A stretch of DNA of 64,000 bases, taken from Paenibacillus larvae subsp. larvae (lineage in GTDB: Bacteria > Bacillota > Bacilli > Paenibacillales > NBRC-103111). This document shows, one piece after another, positions 55,184-63,950 of this stretch. Position numbers and translations under genes: made by a program. Location: positions 2,294,001 through 2,358,000 of the forward strand of contig NZ_CP019687.1 of NCBI RefSeq assembly GCF_002003265.1, in the 5' to 3' direction. The notes under the pieces are model-generated. The model saw only the letters and a list, made by a program, of their open reading frames with translations, made no database searches and was not told the origin of the DNA. Numbering within the stretch: the stretch's first letter is position 1; the number at the start of each line of letters is the position of its first letter.

Positions 55184-56263
55184 TTAGGATGTTTTACGAA
55201 TCCATATACTATTCATCCAGAAGAACATTCTCGTCATGGGGCTCTTCTTCATAAGCTGCCTGGACACACTGCGTACCTGCTTCTGATCTTTTACTTTGGG
55301 GTCTGATAAATATAAGGCAAGCAGACCTTCAATAATCATACGGTGAAAATGCGAATGATCCAAGTGTGCCACCCGTTCCCGGGATTTGGTCACGAAATAA
55401 GCGATACGGTTCACCGTTTCATCCATATCCGCATAGTAGCTGCAAAAATTTAAATCTCCTCCGATTAAATCCTCTTCCTGGTCGATCAGGTAATCAAGCA
55501 GAATATGAAGACCGCATACGTAAGGAAAATACGCTTCAACGATCTGCCGGGCCTGTTCCTTGTCCAAATCAGGATTTGAAGCAGCCTGAAAAAGCATAAA
55601 CACACCTAAAGTCGAACCGGTCGCAGCAGCAAACTCATTCCAGCTGATATCCGGATAAGAAGCCAGATGTCCCTTCCACCATCGGTGAAGCTCATTTTCC
55701 CTCAAATCCGCCTGAATGTGCTTGTAGACCTGAAGATCACAGTACAAAGAAACAAGCTCCCTTACTTTATCCTTCACAACCGGGTAGGAAGATAGCCCCC
55801 TGATCTCCTTTTGGCAAGTTTCTACCAGACTTCTCAAATACCCTCCGTCTTCTTTCTCCATGCGGCAGGCATAGTAGTCATGAAAGGGTTCATCCGGATC
55901 CACCGCATCCAGCATGGATTGGTGAAGCATCCGGAAATCCGCCGGATCAAGGGAAGTACTGCGGTCACACAAATTATCCAGGTAATCGCTTATGGTTTGA
56001 AAAGCTACGATTAAAGGAATTAATCTGTGGTGTTCGGACAGATGGACGATTCCATATACGGCACCGCCCTGGCAGTGAAACCTTTTGGCCGTAATACTGG
56101 CGAGAGCCTGCTGTTTCAGTTCCGGATCCGGGATTTGCTCTGCTTTTGATGTCCACCTACGGAGTTCTTTATCCACTGTAGGTAAAACATAGCGGTATAC
56201 ACGGAACATCAGGCGGAGAGGGTTTCGAGGTACTTGGGCTGCCTGATTGTTAGGTCGCTTCAA
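55184..56263 (-). CDS. ytpB: YtpB-like tetraprenyl-beta-curcumene synthase (DUF2600)
   Basis: YtpB-type enzymes are non-classical class I terpene synthases that make C35 terpenes from heptaprenyl diphosphate; in Bacillus the product is further cyclised by SqhC. The 359-residue protein matches DUF2600: RLMFRVYRYVLPTVDKELRRW, AFQTISDYLDNLCDR (aspartate-rich), YCDLQVYKHIQAD, HILLDYLIDQEEDLIGGDLNF (second aspartate-rich region). I take the TTG at 56263, with GGAGG eight bases upstream; the reading from 56296 would overlap the previous gene. It follows an unknown gene by one base. Product identity is from the family. Confidence 0.85.
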   Translation of the reverse strand: MKRPNNQAAQVPRNPLRLMFRVYRYVLPTVDKELRRWTSKAEQIPDPELKQQALASITAKRFHCQGGAVYGIVHLSEHHRLIPLIVAFQTISDYLDNLCDRSTSLDPADFRMLHQSMLDAVDPDEPFHDYYACRMEKEDGGYLRSLVETCQKEIRGLSSYPVVKDKVRELVSLYCDLQVYKHIQADLRENELHRWWKGHLASYPDISWNEFAAATGSTLGVFMLFQAASNPDLDKEQARQIVEAYFPYVCGLHILLDYLIDQEEDLIGGDLNFCSYYADMDETVNRIAYFVTKSRERVAHLDHSHFHRMIIEGLLALYLSDPKVKDQKQVRSVSRQLMKKSPMTRMFFWMNSIWIRKTS

Positions 56264-56264
56264 A

Positions 56265-56876
56265 TCATTGTCCTCCGCCACTTTGCATATAGGCATATTG
56301 CCACAACAATCGCATTTCCATGCGCTGAATGTGTCTTAACCAAATATCTGCTATTGGATGCTGAACTAAAGTCACCTGCAGTTCTACCACATCGGTGAAT
56401 ACAGACGCGTTCCATTCCGGAGAATGCACCAGCACATCAAGCTTTGCTTTTAATGTTTCATGCTTCAGTCCCTGATATTCCTCTTGCCCGGTCAGGTAAT
56501 CCTTAACCTGTCCAATCAAATCCGTGTGGATAGGATGGTGAGCTACATCATGAAACCAATACTTTGCGTCGCTGTAATCCCCTTCCATCCGATGCATGAT
56601 CCCGTGCCAATAGCTTCCTGTATCGTTCGTAATATGCTGGGAGATCTCATGGGACTTGTCGAGATTTTCATTGAACAGATACAACCCTGCTTTACAGGCC
56701 AAACCATAGGGTTCTTGTTCAGGCTCCCCGCCTGTAAGCTGTTCCATGGCAAGCCGACTGATACGGATATCCATAAGAGGGTCCCACTCCTCGACCGGGT
56801 ATAAAGACGGCAAATGTTCCATTAATGGCTTAACAACGAGTTCCTTCCACGTTGCCTTCTTTTTACCTGACGGCAC
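56265..56876 (-). CDS. Unknown protein preceding ytpB
   Basis: This roughly 203-residue soluble protein contains NENLDKSHEISQHI, then SYWHGIMHRMEGDYSDAKYWFHDVAHHP, a repeatedly seen but unnamed motif with several histidines that could bind metal. It is about half helical. The start is unclear: GTG at 56876 has AAAGGGG eight bases before it, and a TTG at 56921 is a longer alternative. Its stop is directly followed by the ytpB start, which suggests translational coupling and a related role. I cannot assign a function. Confidence 0.72.
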   Translation of the reverse strand: MPSGKKKATWKELVVKPLMEHLPSLYPVEEWDPLMDIRISRLAMEQLTGGEPEQEPYGLACKAGLYLFNENLDKSHEISQHITNDTGSYWHGIMHRMEGDYSDAKYWFHDVAHHPIHTDLIGQVKDYLTGQEEYQGLKHETLKAKLDVLVHSPEWNASVFTDVVELQVTLVQHPIADIWLRHIQRMEMRLLWQYAYMQSGGGQ

Positions 56877-57041
56877 CTCATGCACCCCTTTCTCTGGCGT
56901 TTGCCCTATTTTGCAGTCCAAATCCTTAGCTTCTATCTTACCAGAAATGAAGGTCTTTTACACACTTTTCCCCGAACCCCGATAGGCCGGGACAGCATTC
57001 TTCCCGCCAGTGCAAATCCGTCTTGTGAGACTGAAAAAATA

Positions 57042-57356
57042 CTATCCGTGAACCTTCGGTTCTATTTCTTGATTGAGCCGGAACCAGATGTGAAGGTCAT
57101 TAATCGTGCTGGCCAGCTCTGCAATATCACTGTTCAGCCTGCAGGAAATTTCAAAATTTTCTTCCTCATATAATTGAAGCTGTTTCCGCACAATTTTCTT
57201 TTCCAGGCGCTTGATCTGTTCGGGAATTGTTCCTCTGACCTGTTCCCAATACAGCAGAATATCAGAACGTTCCTCCTCTGTATAGTCTGCCCAATCTTTT
57301 TCCAGACAGGGAAGTTCAATACCCAGGTGTTCATCCATAAGAAATATGGCTGACAT
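57042..57356 (-). CDS. Small unknown protein upstream of the ytpB cluster
   Basis: This 104-residue protein starts MSAIFLMDEHLGIELPCL and has a helical, charged pattern with DYTEEERSDILLYWEQVRG, EQIKRLEKKIVRKQLQL and LASTINDLHIWFRLNQEIE. AAAGGGTGG lies six bases before the ATG. It precedes the two genes leading to ytpB on the same strand, 165 bp ahead. No domain is recognised. Confidence 0.65.
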   Translation of the reverse strand: MSAIFLMDEHLGIELPCLEKDWADYTEEERSDILLYWEQVRGTIPEQIKRLEKKIVRKQLQLYEEENFEISCRLNSDIAELASTINDLHIWFRLNQEIEPKVHG

Positions 57357-57596
57357 ACGGAACCACCCTTTCTACGGTTCAAAAAGCCATGAGAATGCTA
57401 ACCTAAATTTATCATGCTGCACCGTTATTTTTCCAGAAAAAAATGGCCCGAACCAATTTGGTTTTATTTTCTGCTATACTAGAGAGGCTCACAATGATAG
57501 TCATCACAACAGGGGTTTACTTATACTTATTACATGATGATGGCTGTTGTAGCCTCCTATTTTCCGCTTTATACTATAACTATGAAATGAAAGAAC

Positions 57597-57625
57597 TTTG
57601 CATTTGCTTGCACTTCAATTATAAT
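57597..57625 (+). promoter_or_regulatory. Promoter of the nitroreductase gene
   Basis: TTTGCA (57597-57602), a 17-bp spacer and TATAAT (57620-57625) stand 63 bp upstream. The 331-bp gap from 57357 to 57687 contains nothing else I can support. Confidence 0.55.
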
Positions 57626-57687
57626 AGTAGATATTAGTACCTGGTATTATATTAGAAATCCCTCTCTACTGAATCGGAGGATCTTAC

Positions 57688-58332
57688 ATGAAGTATGAAG
57701 CATTCAAACGCATTATCACAGAAAGACGCAGCATCCGCCGCTTTACGGAACAACATGTGACTGAGGAAGATATCCGGGAGCTAATCGACTGTGCGCGCTA
57801 TGCGCCAAGTGACACAAACTCGCAAACATGGAAATTCACCGCCGTTTTGAACCGCAATTTAATCCGGGAAATTGAACAGCTCACCTGGGATGAACTACAT
57901 AAACGGGCTGCAGAAGCAGAAGATAAAGGTCTGAAGAGGGAAGCAAAGCTGCTGGTCAAGTCGTTCGGCCCTTATGCAACGGCATTTGCGGATGCCCCCG
58001 CGCTGATCGTATGCCTGGCCACTCCCTATACATCCAAGTTCCGTGAAAAAATCTTCGACCCCATTCAATTCGTGAGCGAATCCGTATGGGAAGAAGAAGG
58101 GATCAAAAGCTCCTGTCTTGCATCGCAAAATCTGATGCTGGCGGCCCATGCCATGGGTCTGGCAACCTGTCCGATGACCGGTCCGGTGCTGCTTTCCCAG
58201 GAACGGCTTAGAGAGCTGCTCCAGATTCCGGCGGAGTGTCAGATCAATATGGTCATTGCCCTGGGACATCCCCAAGAGCAGCCGGGGAAGCTTCCCCGGA
58301 AGGAAGTGGACGAAATCCTGGATATCCTCTAA
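57688..58332 (+). CDS. Nitroreductase-family flavoprotein
   Basis: This FMN-dependent NAD(P)H oxidoreductase of 214 residues reduces nitroaromatics, quinones or other oxidants. The N-terminal FMN-binding segment RRSIRRFTEQHVTEEDIREL is followed by RYAPSDTNSQTWKF and, near the end, ASQNLMLAAHAMGLATCPMTG with the conserved glycines of the family, then VIALGHPQEQPG. CGGAGG precedes the ATG. The gene has its own promoter and terminator. The physiological substrate is unknown. Confidence 0.9.
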   Translation: MKYEAFKRIITERRSIRRFTEQHVTEEDIRELIDCARYAPSDTNSQTWKFTAVLNRNLIREIEQLTWDELHKRAAEAEDKGLKREAKLLVKSFGPYATAFADAPALIVCLATPYTSKFREKIFDPIQFVSESVWEEEGIKSSCLASQNLMLAAHAMGLATCPMTGPVLLSQERLRELLQIPAECQINMVIALGHPQEQPGKLPRKEVDEILDIL

Positions 58333-58342
58333 TCCAATCAAA

Positions 58343-58380
58343 AAAAGCAGGAATCTCTCCTTGAAGAGATTCCTGCTTTT
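58343..58380. terminator. Bidirectional terminator between the nitroreductase gene and yebC
   Basis: AAAAGCAGGAATCTCT (58343-58358) and AGAGATTCCTGCTTTT (58365-58380) form a near-perfect palindromic stem with A and T runs on either side. Confidence 0.92.
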
Positions 58381-58389
58381 GATCCTTTT

Positions 58390-59130
58390 TCAGCCAATAC
58401 GTTCCATTTCTTCATCGCTGATTTCAAAGTTGGAATAAACATCCTGCACATCATCGTTATCTTCAAAAGCATCCATCATTTTCAGCAGTTTTTCCGCATT
58501 CTCGCCTTCCACTGCCACGGTATTTTGCGGAATCCAGCTGACGGAAGCGGAAGTGAACACCAGCCCTTGTTCCTCCAGAGCCTTTTTCACCTTTTCCAGT
58601 TCATGCGGATGCGTATAAATTTCAAAGCTTTCATCCTGGGAGGCGAAGTCCTCAGCCCCTGCTTCTAGGGCCAGCATCATCAGCTCGTCTTCATCGGCCC
58701 CCTCTTCACGCTCTGTCACCAGTACTCCCTTTTCATCAAACATGTAAGAAACACAGCCGGTTTCCCCCATATTGCCACCCCGTTTATTAAAAATCGCCCG
58801 GATATCGGCTGCAGAACGGTTACGGTTATCTGTCAGAGTTTTGACCATAATGGCTACTCCCCCTGGACCATAGCCCTCATAGTAGATCTCTTCAAAATTC
58901 TCGGAATTGTGATCCCCCTGGGCTTTTTTGATTGCACGTTCAATGTTATCGTTAGGCATTTGAATATGTCGTGCTTTATCAATGGCATTCTTCAGGGCGA
59001 AATTGGCTTCCGGATTCGGTCCGCCTTGCCTTGCGGCCACGAAAATTTCTCTTGCAAGCTTGACAAACTGATTGTTCTTGACCTGATCCGCTTTACCTTT
59101 ACGGTCTTTGAAAAGTTTAAATTTTGGCAT
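58390..59130 (-). CDS. YebC/PmpR-family DNA- or RNA-binding protein
   Basis: This conserved 246-residue protein was long called a transcription regulator; in some bacteria YebC acts as a translation factor relieving stalls. The N-terminus is MPKFKLFKDRKGKADQVKNN, followed by VAARQGGPNPEANFALKNAI and IERAIKKAQG, and the middle has EIYYEGYGPGGVAIMVKTLTDN and GGNMGETGCVSYMFD. The C-terminal part is strongly acidic. It is complete and typical in length. It is followed by a terminator on its own strand. Confidence 0.92.
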   Translation of the reverse strand: MPKFKLFKDRKGKADQVKNNQFVKLAREIFVAARQGGPNPEANFALKNAIDKARHIQMPNDNIERAIKKAQGDHNSENFEEIYYEGYGPGGVAIMVKTLTDNRNRSAADIRAIFNKRGGNMGETGCVSYMFDEKGVLVTEREEGADEDELMMLALEAGAEDFASQDESFEIYTHPHELEKVKKALEEQGLVFTSASVSWIPQNTVAVEGENAEKLLKMMDAFEDNDDVQDVYSNFEISDEEMERIG

Positions 59131-59259
59131 ACGTAACGCTCCCCAAATTCAGATTGCATTCTTTAGTTTAACACTGCAGGCTCTCTATGGTCAAAGTCCC
59201 TAATCCGTTAGTTTCAAAAGAAACAAAGATGAGCCGCCTGTTCACCGCTCCCGTATACC

Positions 59260-59292
59260 AAAAAGACGGTTTTCCTTAGAGGAAAACCGCCT
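59260..59292 (-). terminator. Terminator of the cold-shock gene
   Basis: On the minus strand GCGGTTTTCC and GGAAAACCGTC form a stem with a five-base loop, followed by TTTTTGG. Confidence 0.9.
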
Positions 59293-59336
59293 GTTTAGCT
59301 AGGACACTATTTATAAGAAAAGAACTTCTTTTAATC

Positions 59337-59534
59337 TTATAATTTAATGACGTTAGCTGCTTGAGGGCCACGATTGCCTTCAGTGATTTCGAATTCAACA
59401 GCTTGACCTTCATCCAATGTTTTAAATCCGTCTCCTTGGATTGCGGAAAAATGAACGAATACGTCTTCTCCACCATCAACTTGGATAAAACCATAACCTT
59501 TTTCTGCGTTAAACCATTTAACTGTACCTTTCAA
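59337..59534 (-). CDS. csp: Cold-shock protein
   Basis: This 65-residue OB-fold protein binds single-stranded RNA and prevents unwanted structure. RNP1 is KGYGFIQV and RNP2 is VFVHFSAIQ, both intact, with [13 protein letters not shown] at the start. The start codon is TTG with GGAGG eight bases upstream. It stands alone, upstream of a strong terminator. Such genes often carry a regulatory leader that changes structure with temperature; here I see only the normal ribosome site. Confidence 0.96.
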   Translation of the reverse strand: MKGTVKWFNAEKGYGFIQVDGGEDVFVHFSAIQGDGFKTLDEGQAVEFEITEGNRGPQAANVIKL

Positions 59535-59734
59535 GTGTACAACCTCCTAACTGTATCGCCATCTGTGGCGAATAAGGTTAGTATAGCATCACCTCCTCGC
59601 TAAATCAACTAGTTTTTATTAAGAAAAGTCTAAAGATTTTTACTAATAATATTTTTATATTCCGCCTGTCTTGCTTTCGGGAGAGTGTTCCTGTATGATG
59701 AGCCGTAAAACGAAGAAAAAGGGGGATGTCCGCC

Positions 59735-59968
59735 GTGATTAAGAAATATCAGATTTATAAGAAAGACAAATGGAACATGATGAATGTGGAAGTCCACGGC
59801 AAACAAATTGTGCTCCGCGAAATCTCCGACCAATGGGGAGAAGAGTGTCATACTTTCCTGACCCGCCCTGAGATGATGGAATGGGCAAACCGCCGGTTTT
59901 CACCGGACAGGTTTGAAGGAACCGAAGAAGAAAGGCAGGAAATCCTTGCTTCGTTTCGTGACATTTGA
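59735..59968 (+). CDS. Small unknown protein before the Mn riboswitch
   Basis: This 77-residue protein has two strands then helices: VIKKYQIYKKDKWNMMNVEV, KQIVLREISDQWGEECHTFL, and EMMEWANRRFSPDRFEGTEEE. Trp, Arg and Glu-rich. I take GTG at 59735 because GGGGG stands nine bases ahead; an ATG at 59726 sits too close to that site. The gene is short but its codon pattern and ribosome site support it. I recognise no family. It precedes, on the same strand, the promoter for the riboswitch. Confidence 0.62.
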   Translation: MIKKYQIYKKDKWNMMNVEVHGKQIVLREISDQWGEECHTFLTRPEMMEWANRRFSPDRFEGTEEERQEILASFRDI

Positions 59969-59985
59969 GCGGATTTTTTTTGTTC

Positions 59986-60014
59986 TTGACGAAGCCATAA
60001 GCCCCACATATAAT
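59986..60014 (+). promoter_or_regulatory. Promoter of the riboswitch-controlled terC gene
   Basis: TTGACG (59986-59991), a 17-bp spacer and TATAAT (60009-60014) form a strong sigma-A promoter 30 bp before the aptamer. Confidence 0.85.
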
Positions 60015-60045
60015 ATATAGTACAAAACTGGATATATGTTTTTCA

Positions 60046-60209
60046 CAAAGGGGAGTAGCTGTTACAATAAAGTCGTCAGTTCGGGTGAATAGCCCCGGCT
60101 TTATTGGCAACGTGAGTTGTTAGCAAGACCTTTGCCACCAACTGGTAGAGGTCTGTATTATTTTGTGAATGCAAGAGCCTTTGCCGATGCTTTTCGGTAA
60201 GGGCTTTTT
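60046..60209 (+). promoter_or_regulatory. yybP-ykoY manganese riboswitch with terminator
   Basis: CAAAGGGGAGTAGC opens the aptamer, and CCTTTG (60129-60134) closes helix P1. Within it, GTCGTCAGTTCGGG and CCCCGGCTTTATTGGCAACGTGAG match the known Mn2+-sensing pattern. The expression platform is the hairpin AGCCTTTGCCGA with TCGGTAAGGGCT (60176-60205), followed by TTTTT. The terminator's first arm resembles the P1 3' strand, allowing competition. High manganese should allow read-through into the TerC-family gene. Confidence 0.9.
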
Positions 60210-60268
60210 ATATGTAAACAGAATAATAGGCCGACAGTTGCAGAACATAAAACAAAGGAGTGTACTTG

Positions 60269-61120
60269 ATGGAATTTTGGTTCTCAGCAGAAACTTTGAC
60301 CACCTTGTTCAGCATCATTTTGATCGACCTAGTTCTTGCCGGCGATAATGCTATCGTCATTGGGCTTGCGGCCCGTAATGTCAAGAAGGATTTGCAGAAA
60401 AAGGCCATTTTGTTTGGTACGTTGGGGGCTATAGCCATCCGTATTGTGGCAACTGTGCTTGTCGTACAAATTCTTAAAATCCCCGGACTCCTTCTGATTG
60501 GCGGCCTGCTGCTCGTTTGGATCGCTTACAAACTGCTTGCTGAGAAAAAAGGACATGAAATCGAAGCGAAAAATAACATGGTCGCAGCTATCCGGACCAT
60601 TATCATAGCCGATGCCGCTATGGGAATGGACAATGTCATTGCGATAGCCGGGGCTTCTCACGGTCATACCGGACTTGTTATTATCGGATTGCTGGTGAGC
60701 GTTCCTATAATTGTATGGGGCAGCACTCTGTTTATCCGTGTAGTGGAACGGTTCCCTATCGTAATTTATGCCGGATCTGCCGTACTTGCTTATACCGCGG
60801 GTAAAATGATTGCTGAGGAAAAACTGTTCCATGATTTCTTCGCGGCAAATCCGGAAATGAAATGGACACTGATTGGCGTTATTGTAGTCTTAGTGCTAGT
60901 TGTCGGTAAATTATCACGTACAGTCGGGCATTCCGTAAAGGTAAATGCTTTGGGACAGATCGTTCTTCCGAAACATATCGGTCTTGAAGCCGATATTCTT
61001 CCCGAAGATCAATTCACGGTAAGAATGGATGGTGAAGGCAGGTTTGTCCTGGTAAAAATTGAAGACACTGATGATCCTGACAAGCTCTCATCGCCACATC
61101 ATGTAGCCCAGCATGCTTAG
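60269..61120 (+). CDS. TerC-family membrane protein (YkoY-like) with a C-terminal extension
   Basis: This seven-helix TerC protein probably exports manganese or loads it onto exported enzymes. Its start is ATG at 60269, with AAAGGAG eight bases upstream; the longer reading from 60260 would hide it. Two signature helices, LVLAGDNAIVIGLAARN and AAMGMDNVIAIAGASH, carry the paired acidic residues of the metal path. The last 58 or so residues, from VNALGQIVLPKHIGLEADILP, look beta-rich and AbrB-like, which is unusual for the short Bacillus YkoY. It is controlled by the riboswitch just upstream. Confidence 0.87.
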   Translation: MEFWFSAETLTTLFSIILIDLVLAGDNAIVIGLAARNVKKDLQKKAILFGTLGAIAIRIVATVLVVQILKIPGLLLIGGLLLVWIAYKLLAEKKGHEIEAKNNMVAAIRTIIIADAAMGMDNVIAIAGASHGHTGLVIIGLLVSVPIIVWGSTLFIRVVERFPIVIYAGSAVLAYTAGKMIAEEKLFHDFFAANPEMKWTLIGVIVVLVLVVGKLSRTVGHSVKVNALGQIVLPKHIGLEADILPEDQFTVRMDGEGRFVLVKIEDTDDPDKLSSPHHVAQHA

Positions 61121-61328
61121 ACAGTGAACTTTATACAAGCAAACATCCAGGCTGTCCCAATTACGGACAGCCATTTTTATTTTTAACCTGTTGTCTGTAA
61201 CAGGCTGACTGAGAAAACGTGCTATAATACACATAACAAATAAAACCAAAGCATTTTGCATATTCCGCCCAAACAGGAGGATTGGGTCCAATATGCAGCA
61301 ATATATGCGTAATTGAGGTGTACGATTT

Positions 61329-61505
61329 TTGTCTACATTGTTAACATTTATTATCGTTTCGTTTTGCCTGGCACTGGTGCTTATATTAAGCAAAAATTCC
61401 CTTCCCCCGTCCATTAGGCCTTATCTTGCCATTTTCGCTCTTATTATGGTCCTTCTCTCGTTTGGATTGATTATCTATAGCTTTTTCGGTTTTAGTCCGG
61501 CTTAA
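61329..61505 (+). CDS. 58-residue membrane protein
   Basis: GAGGTG sits eight bases before a TTG that opens a 58-codon frame predicted to have two membrane helices (LLTFIIVSFCLALVLIL, then YLAIFALIMVLLSFGLIIYSFFG), joined by a short basic loop. The gene lies between terC and pepF. No family is recognised. The ribosome site and membrane pattern make it plausible. Confidence 0.55.
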   Translation: MSTLLTFIIVSFCLALVLILSKNSLPPSIRPYLAIFALIMVLLSFGLIIYSFFGFSPA

Positions 61506-61737
61506 AGGTTTTTCTTTACTTTTCCTGCTTCCGTTTACTTAAGTTCCGCATTTTTTTATAATAAGACGAAGGATCGGTCATACTAAGATACAATGTGTGT
61601 AACTACGCGAGATCGGAGTGTGACCCTCTGTGCGTTTGAGTCCCCTGGTTCTTACAGCTATACTGGTGTCAGCGTTTCTTCTTGAAAGCGTTACGCCTTT
61701 ATCGGCAAAACCATCAAATTCTGATAGGAGGTCTACC

Positions 61738-63528
61738 ATGAGTCAAATACCCGCCCGTAAAGATGTGCCTGAACAGGAAAAATGGAAGCTGGAGGATTTA
61801 TTCGCTGACCAGAAAGCGTGGGATAAGGAATTCAATGAAGTGAAACAGCTTCTTAAAAAAGTAGACGATTTTCACGGAAAACTAAACAACGATAACGCAA
61901 TCAAACAATGTTTTGAATTGGAAGACAAGATTTCCCTTCATACCGAGCGTCTTTATGTTTATGCCAAAATGAAGCATGACGAAGATGCCGCAGATCCTAC
62001 ATATCAAGCCCTTAGCGAAAAGGCAAGAAAATTGAGTGTGGAAGTAAACCAAGCCCTTTCATTCATTTCGCCGGAAATCTTAAGTTTAAGCGAGGACCAG
62101 CTGAGGTCTTTTATCAGCCATCCCGATCTTAGCCTGTATAAACGTACCCTTGAGGAACTATTGCGGGAAAAACCCCATGTATTATCCAAGTCTGAGGAAA
62201 CGCTTCTCGCCATGACGGGAAATATGGCAGGATCAGCCAGTAATATCTTCGGCATGATTAACAATGCGGATATACAGTTCCCTAAAATTAAAAATGAAAA
62301 GGGCGAGGAAGTCCAACTGACCCACGGTTCCTATATCCAATTTCTTGAAAATCCTGACCGCGAGGTCCGGAAGCGGGCATTCCAAGCCGTCTACGAGACA
62401 TATAGAAATCAAAGAAACACCATAGCAGCAACTTTAAGCGCCAACGTGAACAAAAATATATTTTATGCAAGAGCACGCAAGTACCCGTCTGTACTTGAAA
62501 TGTCCCTGCATGCTGATAACATTGATCCTTCTGTTTATACAAATCTGATCAGCACCATTCATGACTCTTTACCGGTTCTTCACCGTTATTTTAAACTGCG
62601 CAAAAAACTGCTTAAGGTCGATGAGCTCCATATGTATGACCTGTTTGCTCCGCTTGTGGAAGAGTTTAAAATGGACATTACCTATAAACAGGCCCAGGAA
62701 AAAATCATCGAAGCTCTCCGGCCTCTTGGGGGAAAATACATTGATATTTTAAAAGAGGGCTTTGAAAATCGCTGGATTGATGTCCATGAAAACAAAAACA
62801 AACGCAGCGGTGCTTACAGCTGGGGTGCATATGGAACTCATCCTTACGTTCTGCTGAATCATAAGGATAACCTGAACAGCATGTTTACGCTGGCTCACGA
62901 AATGGGCCATGCAATGCATTCGTATCTGTCTGATGCTAATCAGGAATACCGCAATGCCCAATACACCATTTTCTTGGCGGAAGTAGCTTCCACTTTGAAT
63001 GAAGCCCTGCTGATGGACTATATGCTGAAGCATACGACTGATCCAAAAGAAAAGCTTTATTTGCTGACTTACTATGCTGACCAGTTCCGTACCACGGTCT
63101 TCCGTCAAACCATGTTTGCTGAATTTGAAAAGATTGTTCATGAGAAGGCGGAAAAAGGCGAATCCTTGACGCCGCAGGAATTCAGTAAAGTGTACTATGA
63201 TTTAAACAAACTTTATCATGGTAATGATATGGTAGTGGATCAGGATATTGAAATGGAATGGGCCAGAATCCCCCATTTCTACAACAGCTTCTATGTTTAT
63301 AAATATGCTACCGGATTCTCTGCGGCGACCAGCTTTGCCAGCCAGATTCTTGAAAAAGGGGAACCTGCGGTTGAACGTTATTTAGGATTCTTGAAGAGCG
63401 GCGGCAGCGACTTCTCCATTAACATTCTGAAAAAGGCCGGTGTGGATATGTCATCACCTGAACCTATCAAACAATCTATGGACGTATTTAAATCGGTCGT
63501 GGAACAAATGGAGCAGTTAACGAAATAA
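61738..63528 (+). CDS. pepF: Oligoendopeptidase F (M3 family)
   Basis: This zinc peptidase cleaves short peptides of roughly 7-17 residues in the cytoplasm. The zinc motif is HEMGHAMHS (His387, Glu388, His391), and the third ligand is the Glu in the later FLAEVAST stretch. It has 596 residues from the ATG at 61738, which has AGGAGGT five bases upstream. The frame extends in phase to a GTG at 61630, whose extra 36 residues look like a secretion signal (LVLTAILVSAFLLESVTPLSA). Both starts are on one transcript, so two products are possible. Family assignment is firm. Confidence 0.93.
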   Translation: MSQIPARKDVPEQEKWKLEDLFADQKAWDKEFNEVKQLLKKVDDFHGKLNNDNAIKQCFELEDKISLHTERLYVYAKMKHDEDAADPTYQALSEKARKLSVEVNQALSFISPEILSLSEDQLRSFISHPDLSLYKRTLEELLREKPHVLSKSEETLLAMTGNMAGSASNIFGMINNADIQFPKIKNEKGEEVQLTHGSYIQFLENPDREVRKRAFQAVYETYRNQRNTIAATLSANVNKNIFYARARKYPSVLEMSLHADNIDPSVYTNLISTIHDSLPVLHRYFKLRKKLLKVDELHMYDLFAPLVEEFKMDITYKQAQEKIIEALRPLGGKYIDILKEGFENRWIDVHENKNKRSGAYSWGAYGTHPYVLLNHKDNLNSMFTLAHEMGHAMHSYLSDANQEYRNAQYTIFLAEVASTLNEALLMDYMLKHTTDPKEKLYLLTYYADQFRTTVFRQTMFAEFEKIVHEKAEKGESLTPQEFSKVYYDLNKLYHGNDMVVDQDIEMEWARIPHFYNSFYVYKYATGFSAATSFASQILEKGEPAVERYLGFLKSGGSDFSINILKKAGVDMSSPEPIKQSMDVFKSVVEQMEQLTK

Positions 63529-63590
63529 GGCCCTTGGGAGAAGGCTTTTGACCTGGTCACCGCCTTCTTTACCAAGAAGGAGGTTTGAAA

Positions 63591-63950
63591 ATGAAAGTAC
63601 AGTGGACACTGGCAGGGGCATTGGTCTTTTTTGTCATCACCGCCATTTTTGCCGTCATCAATATGGACCCGGTGCAAGTGAATTTTCTGTTTACGAAGAC
63701 AACGGCCCCTCTGATTCTGGTCATTGTGTTTTCTACAGTTCTGGGGGGATTGATGGTCGGCTCCTATGGGATTTACCGCCAGTACAAGCTTCAAAAGAAA
63801 ATACGGATCTTGGAACAACAGCTTCCAGGATCTTATCCGGGTAAAGATAAAAATGAGCACCATACGAAACAAAATATATCGTCACGTTCCAAGGAAATAG
63901 CCTCCGACCCTCTTCCCGGAAGCAATAAAAACGATTCATTCCTGGAGTAA
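63591..63950 (+). CDS. LapA/DUF1049-like membrane protein
   Basis: This 119-residue protein has two membrane helices (VQWTLAGALVFFVITAIFAVI, then LILVIVFSTVLGGLMVG) joined by NMDPVQVNFLF, as in LapA-domain proteins that help with lipopolysaccharide or membrane assembly in Gram-negatives. The C-terminal 60 residues are hydrophilic and polar, with Lys/Gln coil and Ser-rich stretches. GGAGG is seven bases before the ATG. It follows pepF by 62 bp and may share its transcript. Confidence 0.82.
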   Translation: MKVQWTLAGALVFFVITAIFAVINMDPVQVNFLFTKTTAPLILVIVFSTVLGGLMVGSYGIYRQYKLQKKIRILEQQLPGSYPGKDKNEHHTKQNISSRSKEIASDPLPGSNKNDSFLE

